Shown in pieces: positions 35,159 to 37,574 of a stretch of DNA of 37,574 nucleotides. The stretch is from NCBI GenBank assembly GCA_963829955.1, contig CAWHKS010000024.1, forward strand, positions 1 to 37,574, read 5' to 3'. Source of the stretch: DASTFY01 sp963829955. GTDB taxonomy: Bacteria; Actinomycetota; Acidimicrobiia; Acidimicrobiales; Ilumatobacteraceae. Every line of letters begins with the position of its first letter. The stretch's first letter is position 1. The translations under genes and the position numbers were made by a program. Below the pieces are notes generated by a model. That model saw only the letters and a list, made by a program, of their open reading frames with translations. It was not told where the DNA came from and ran no database searches.

Positions 35159-36261
35159 CCGCCCGCTACGACGTCGTGGTGGTCGGGGCGGGCGCCATGG
35201 GCTCGGCCGCGGCATGGTGGCTGGCCCGGCGGGGTCGGTCGGTGGCCCTCGTCGAGCAGTTCGACGCCGGGCACACCCGCGGCAGCAGCCACGGCGCCAG
35301 CCGCATCTTCCGCTACGCCTACGACGATCCGGTGATGGTCAGGCTGGTGCTGGAGGCCCGTCCGCTCTGGGACGAGCTGCAGGACGACGCCGGCGAGACC
35401 CTGCTCGAGGAGATCGGCGCCATCGACCACGGCGACCCGCCCACGGTCGAGGCGCTGGCCGCCGCCATGAGCGCCGCCAGCGTGCCCAACGAGGCGATGC
35501 CGCCCGCCGCCGCGGCCGAACGCTGGCCCCACCTGCGCTTCGAGGGGACCGTCGTCCACCAGCCCACGGCTGGGCGGTGCCTCGCCGATGTCACCGTCGC
35601 CGCGCTGCTCCGACGGGCGAGCGATCACGGCGCCGACGTGCGCTGCGGGGTCGGCCCGGCGACGGTCAGCCTCGACGGTGACGGTGTCCGCGTGCGTGCC
35701 GGCGACGAGGAGCTCGAGGCGCCGGTGGTGGTGGTGACGGCCGGCGGCTGGGTGGCCGGCACCATCGGGCCGGCGAGCCCCCTGGGGCTGCCCCTACCAC
35801 CCCTGCGGGTGAGCGAGGAGCAGCTCGTCCACTTCCCGCCCACGGTCGAGCGCAACGAGTGGGAGCGGTGGGCCAGCTCGATCCACCACGCCGACCGCTT
35901 CTGGTACATGCTCCCGTCGCCGGGCGTCGGCTTCAAGGTCGGTGGCCACCACGAGGGCGACGTCATCGACCCCGACCGGCGGCGGGAGGGACCCGATGTC
36001 GACTACGTCGACGGGCTGGTCCGCTACGTCGAGGAGTGGGTCCCCGGCGTCCGACCCGAGCCGATGGCCGGCACGACCTGCCTGTACACGACGACCCCGG
36101 ACGACCGGTTCCTCGTGGACCGCCGAGGGCCGATCGTCGTCGGCTCGGCCTGCTCGGGTCACGGGTTCAAGTTCGTGCCCCTCATCGGCCGCGTCCTCGC
36201 CGACCTGGTGGACGGTGTCGAGCCCGAGGGGCCGTACCGGCGCCTGGCCGACCCCTGGTGA
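35155..36261 (+). CDS. Monomeric sarcosine oxidase / N-methyltryptophan oxidase family flavoenzyme
   Basis: This is an intact 368-residue FAD amine oxidase. The dinucleotide-binding turn is DVVVVGAGAMGSAAAWWLAR at residues 6-25, with VALVEQF closing it. GHTRGSSHGASRIFRYAYDD is the family signature. The cysteine C309 in TTCLYTTTPDDRFLVDRRG aligns with the covalent-FAD cysteine of monomeric sarcosine oxidase. VGSACSGHGFKFVPLIG near the end completes the FAD site. Members oxidise N-methylated amino acids, giving formaldehyde and hydrogen peroxide. Its ATG overlaps the NurA-like stop (ATGA), so it is translated with the repair genes. A functional link to repair is not established, and co-expression by chance is the simple alternative. 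Confidence 0.92.
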   Translation: MTARYDVVVVGAGAMGSAAAWWLARRGRSVALVEQFDAGHTRGSSHGASRIFRYAYDDPVMVRLVLEARPLWDELQDDAGETLLEEIGAIDHGDPPTVEALAAAMSAASVPNEAMPPAAAAERWPHLRFEGTVVHQPTAGRCLADVTVAALLRRASDHGADVRCGVGPATVSLDGDGVRVRAGDEELEAPVVVVTAGGWVAGTIGPASPLGLPLPPLRVSEEQLVHFPPTVERNEWERWASSIHHADRFWYMLPSPGVGFKVGGHHEGDVIDPDRRREGPDVDYVDGLVRYVEEWVPGVRPEPMAGTTCLYTTTPDDRFLVDRRGPIVVGSACSGHGFKFVPLIGRVLADLVDGVEPEGPYRRLADPW

Positions 36262-36289
36262 CGGGGGGCGGCCACTACCCTCCGGCGGC

Positions 36290-37033
36290 GTGGCGGCCTT
36301 CAAGAAGCTGTCGATCTTCTTCCCGATGTGGAACGAGGAGGCCTACCTGGCCCGGGCGCTCGGCGCCGCCCACGAAGCGTGCGAGTCGCTCCTCGCCCTG
36401 GACGAGATCGGTGACTACGAGCTGATCATCGTCGACGACTGCTCGTCCGACGCCACCGGGCGGCTGGCCGACGAGGCCGCCGAGGCCGATCCCCGGGTCG
36501 TCGTGGTCCACCACCCTCGCAACCGCAAGCTGGGCGGCTCGATCAAGACCGGCCTGGCCACCGCCACCGGTGACCTCGTGCTGTACACCGACGCCGACCT
36601 GCCCTTCGACATGGACGAGCTGATCAAGGCCTGCCGGGTCCTGCGCCACTACGACGCCGACCTGGTCAGCGCCTACCGGCTCGACCGCACGGGCGAGGGC
36701 TACATCCGCAGCATGTACTCGACCATCTACAACGTGCTGGTCCGGGTCCTCTTCGGCGTGCGGGTCAGGGACATCAACTTCGCGTTCAAGCTGTGCCGGC
36801 GATCCGTGCTGGACCACATGACGCTCGTCAGCGAGGGATCGTTCATCGACGCCGAGCTGGTCGTGCGGGCCCACAAGCTGGGGTTCAACATCGTCCAGTT
36901 CGGGGTGGACTACTTCCCCCGGACCCGCGGGATGTCGACCCTGAGCTCGCCGGGCGTGATCGTCACGATCCTGCGGGAGATGTGGGCGCTGCGCCGGGAG
37001 CTGCGGGCCCTGCAACCCGTCACGCCGGCGTGA
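36290..37033 (+). CDS. GT2 family glycosyltransferase, soluble short form
   Basis: This is an intact 247-residue GT2 domain without C-terminal membrane helices. Its start is inferred to be the GTG at 36290, giving VAAFKKLSIFFPMWNEEAYL. The nucleotide-binding site is YELIIVDDCSSDATGRLADE and the metal site D101-A-D103 in DLVLYTDADLPFDMDELIKA. VRVRDINFAFKLCRRSVLDH and SEGSFIDAELVVRAHKLGFN match polyprenyl-phosphate-mannose-synthase-like enzymes, and YFPRTRGMSTLSSPGVIV fits the acceptor loop. It lies 28 bases after the oxidase gene on the same strand, and likely transfers a sugar to polyprenyl phosphate or a lipid-linked precursor. The exact start is uncertain because no strong ribosome-binding site is visible. 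Confidence 0.88.
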   Translation: MAAFKKLSIFFPMWNEEAYLARALGAAHEACESLLALDEIGDYELIIVDDCSSDATGRLADEAAEADPRVVVVHHPRNRKLGGSIKTGLATATGDLVLYTDADLPFDMDELIKACRVLRHYDADLVSAYRLDRTGEGYIRSMYSTIYNVLVRVLFGVRVRDINFAFKLCRRSVLDHMTLVSEGSFIDAELVVRAHKLGFNIVQFGVDYFPRTRGMSTLSSPGVIVTILREMWALRRELRALQPVTPA

Positions 37034-37190
37034 CCCTGACGCCGGTCTGACACGCCCAGCGGCCCCGGCCGTCGGCCCTGTCCCTGCGGGGGGTTGACGG
37101 GGGGCCGTTGGTACCATGGGTCGCTGGCCTGGCCCCGGACGATCCGGCGCGCCAGGGCACGAACCCACCGAATCGGAGCGGAGCTGCGAC

Positions 37191-37574
37191 GTGCCACCAG
37201 TCGACCCCACCACCGTGCGCAGATGGGCGCCGGCTGCCGTGGCGGTGGTGGCGTTCGCGGGCGTGGCCGGTTGGGGCATGATCGAGCGCTCCCGTGACGA
37301 CGAAGCGGGAGCGGCCAACGCCTCGACGGTGGTGAGCACGTTCTCGTCCCCGCCTCCCGAGACGACCGCAGGGGCCAGCACGACCAGCCTGGTCAAGCGA
37401 AGCCTGGCCCTGGAGCTCGTCGAGGGTGCGTCAGGGGCGGACGTGAAGATGGTGCAGGAGCGCCTCTACGACATCGGCTTCGATCCCGGTGGCGTCGACG
37501 GCGTCTACGGCCCGTCGACGATCCAGGCCGTCTGGGCCTACGAGAAGCTGGTGCTCGGCACGCCGGCCGACAAG
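37191..37574 (+). CDS. Peptidoglycan-binding-domain secreted or membrane-anchored protein, cut by the window edge
   Basis: A GTG at 37191 with GGAGCGGAG upstream opens a frame that stays open to the last base (128 codons seen). Residues 1-9 are charged, followed by an N-terminal hydrophobic segment RWAPAAVAVVAFAGVAGWGM, which fits a signal anchor. A Thr/Ser/Pro-rich linker follows (ANASTVVSTFSSPPPETTAG). Residues 83-125 match PG_binding_1: GADVKMVQERLYDIGFDPGG, then VDGVYGPSTIQAVWAYEKL. Proteins of this layout often carry an L,D-transpeptidase or hydrolase domain further on, which would be outside the window. It probably acts in the cell wall. The gap 37034-37190 has no other gene. Confidence 0.8.
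   Translation, partial: MPPVDPTTVRRWAPAAVAVVAFAGVAGWGMIERSRDDEAGAANASTVVSTFSSPPPETTAGASTTSLVKRSLALELVEGASGADVKMVQERLYDIGFDPGGVDGVYGPSTIQAVWAYEKLVLGTPADK

Noticed and set aside
37094..37117. Possible promoter, TTGACG then TACCAT before the right-edge gene
   Set aside because: The spacing is only about 12 bases, too short for a normal sigma-70 type promoter.
1..37574. CRISPR arrays, tRNA, rRNA, insertion sequences, prophage
   Set aside because: No regularly spaced repeats, cloverleaf sequences, transposase motifs or terminal inverted repeats were seen on reading the window. This was not a computed search.

Overview
This window looks like a chromosomal segment from a GC-rich actinobacterium, possibly Acidimicrobiia. 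The evidence is the strongly G/C-biased third codon positions, frequent GTG/TTG starts, many 4-base stop/start overlaps (ATGA, GTGA, TTGA), a single-chain AceE-type pyruvate dehydrogenase E1 and a small actinobacterial-type HhH-GPD protein. The class assignment is inference; no rRNA or other phylogenetic marker is present. No tRNA, rRNA, CRISPR array, insertion sequence or phage gene was seen.

Bases 116-22907 form a large cell-surface polysaccharide locus. It holds a flippase-like membrane protein, a bi-domain oxidoreductase, GT2 and GT4 glycosyltransferases, two large polytopic GT-C-like membrane proteins, five SAM-methyltransferase-like genes, a Wzm/Wzt ABC exporter whose Wzt carries a carbohydrate-binding tail, and GDP-mannose 4,6-dehydratase. 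The logic fits an ABC-exported glycan: GMD makes a GDP-6-deoxyhexose precursor, GT4 enzymes build the chain, methyltransferases decorate or cap it, and Wzm/Wzt export it. The minus-strand run wzm-wzt-DUF4214/methyltransferase-methyltransferase-GT-C protein (13083 to 7288) is tightly coupled. Three GT4 genes (15340-16423, 17013-18086, 19210-20271) are visible paralogues.

Bases 23000-27068 are housekeeping and repair: aceE, RNase HI, a 54-residue Cys-containing small protein and an HhH-GPD glycosylase-like protein. Bases 27105-37033 are plus-strand: a GT2 and methyltransferase pair, then HerA-like ATPase, SbcD, SbcC and a NurA-like nuclease in an unbroken chain of start/stop overlaps, then a sarcosine-oxidase-like flavoenzyme and another GT2. 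A peptidoglycan-binding-domain protein runs off the right edge. The herA-sbcD-sbcC-nurA order matches the archaeal HerA-Mre11-Rad50-NurA DNA end-resection cluster and is the most interesting system here.

Reading-frame quality is uneven. The first 7.3 kb has about twenty apparent frameshifts in five otherwise normal genes, while the remaining 30 kb has about eight. This pattern suggests base-calling or assembly indels towards a contig end rather than decay of five neighbouring genes. Three apparent gene fusions (GT4-GT4 near 15360, GMD-coiled coil near 22030, HerA-SbcD near 30565) each resolve into two normal genes if one base is added or removed, so they are annotated here as separate genes. 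Bases 1-115 hold nothing I can name, and no gene-free stretch exceeds 300 bases.
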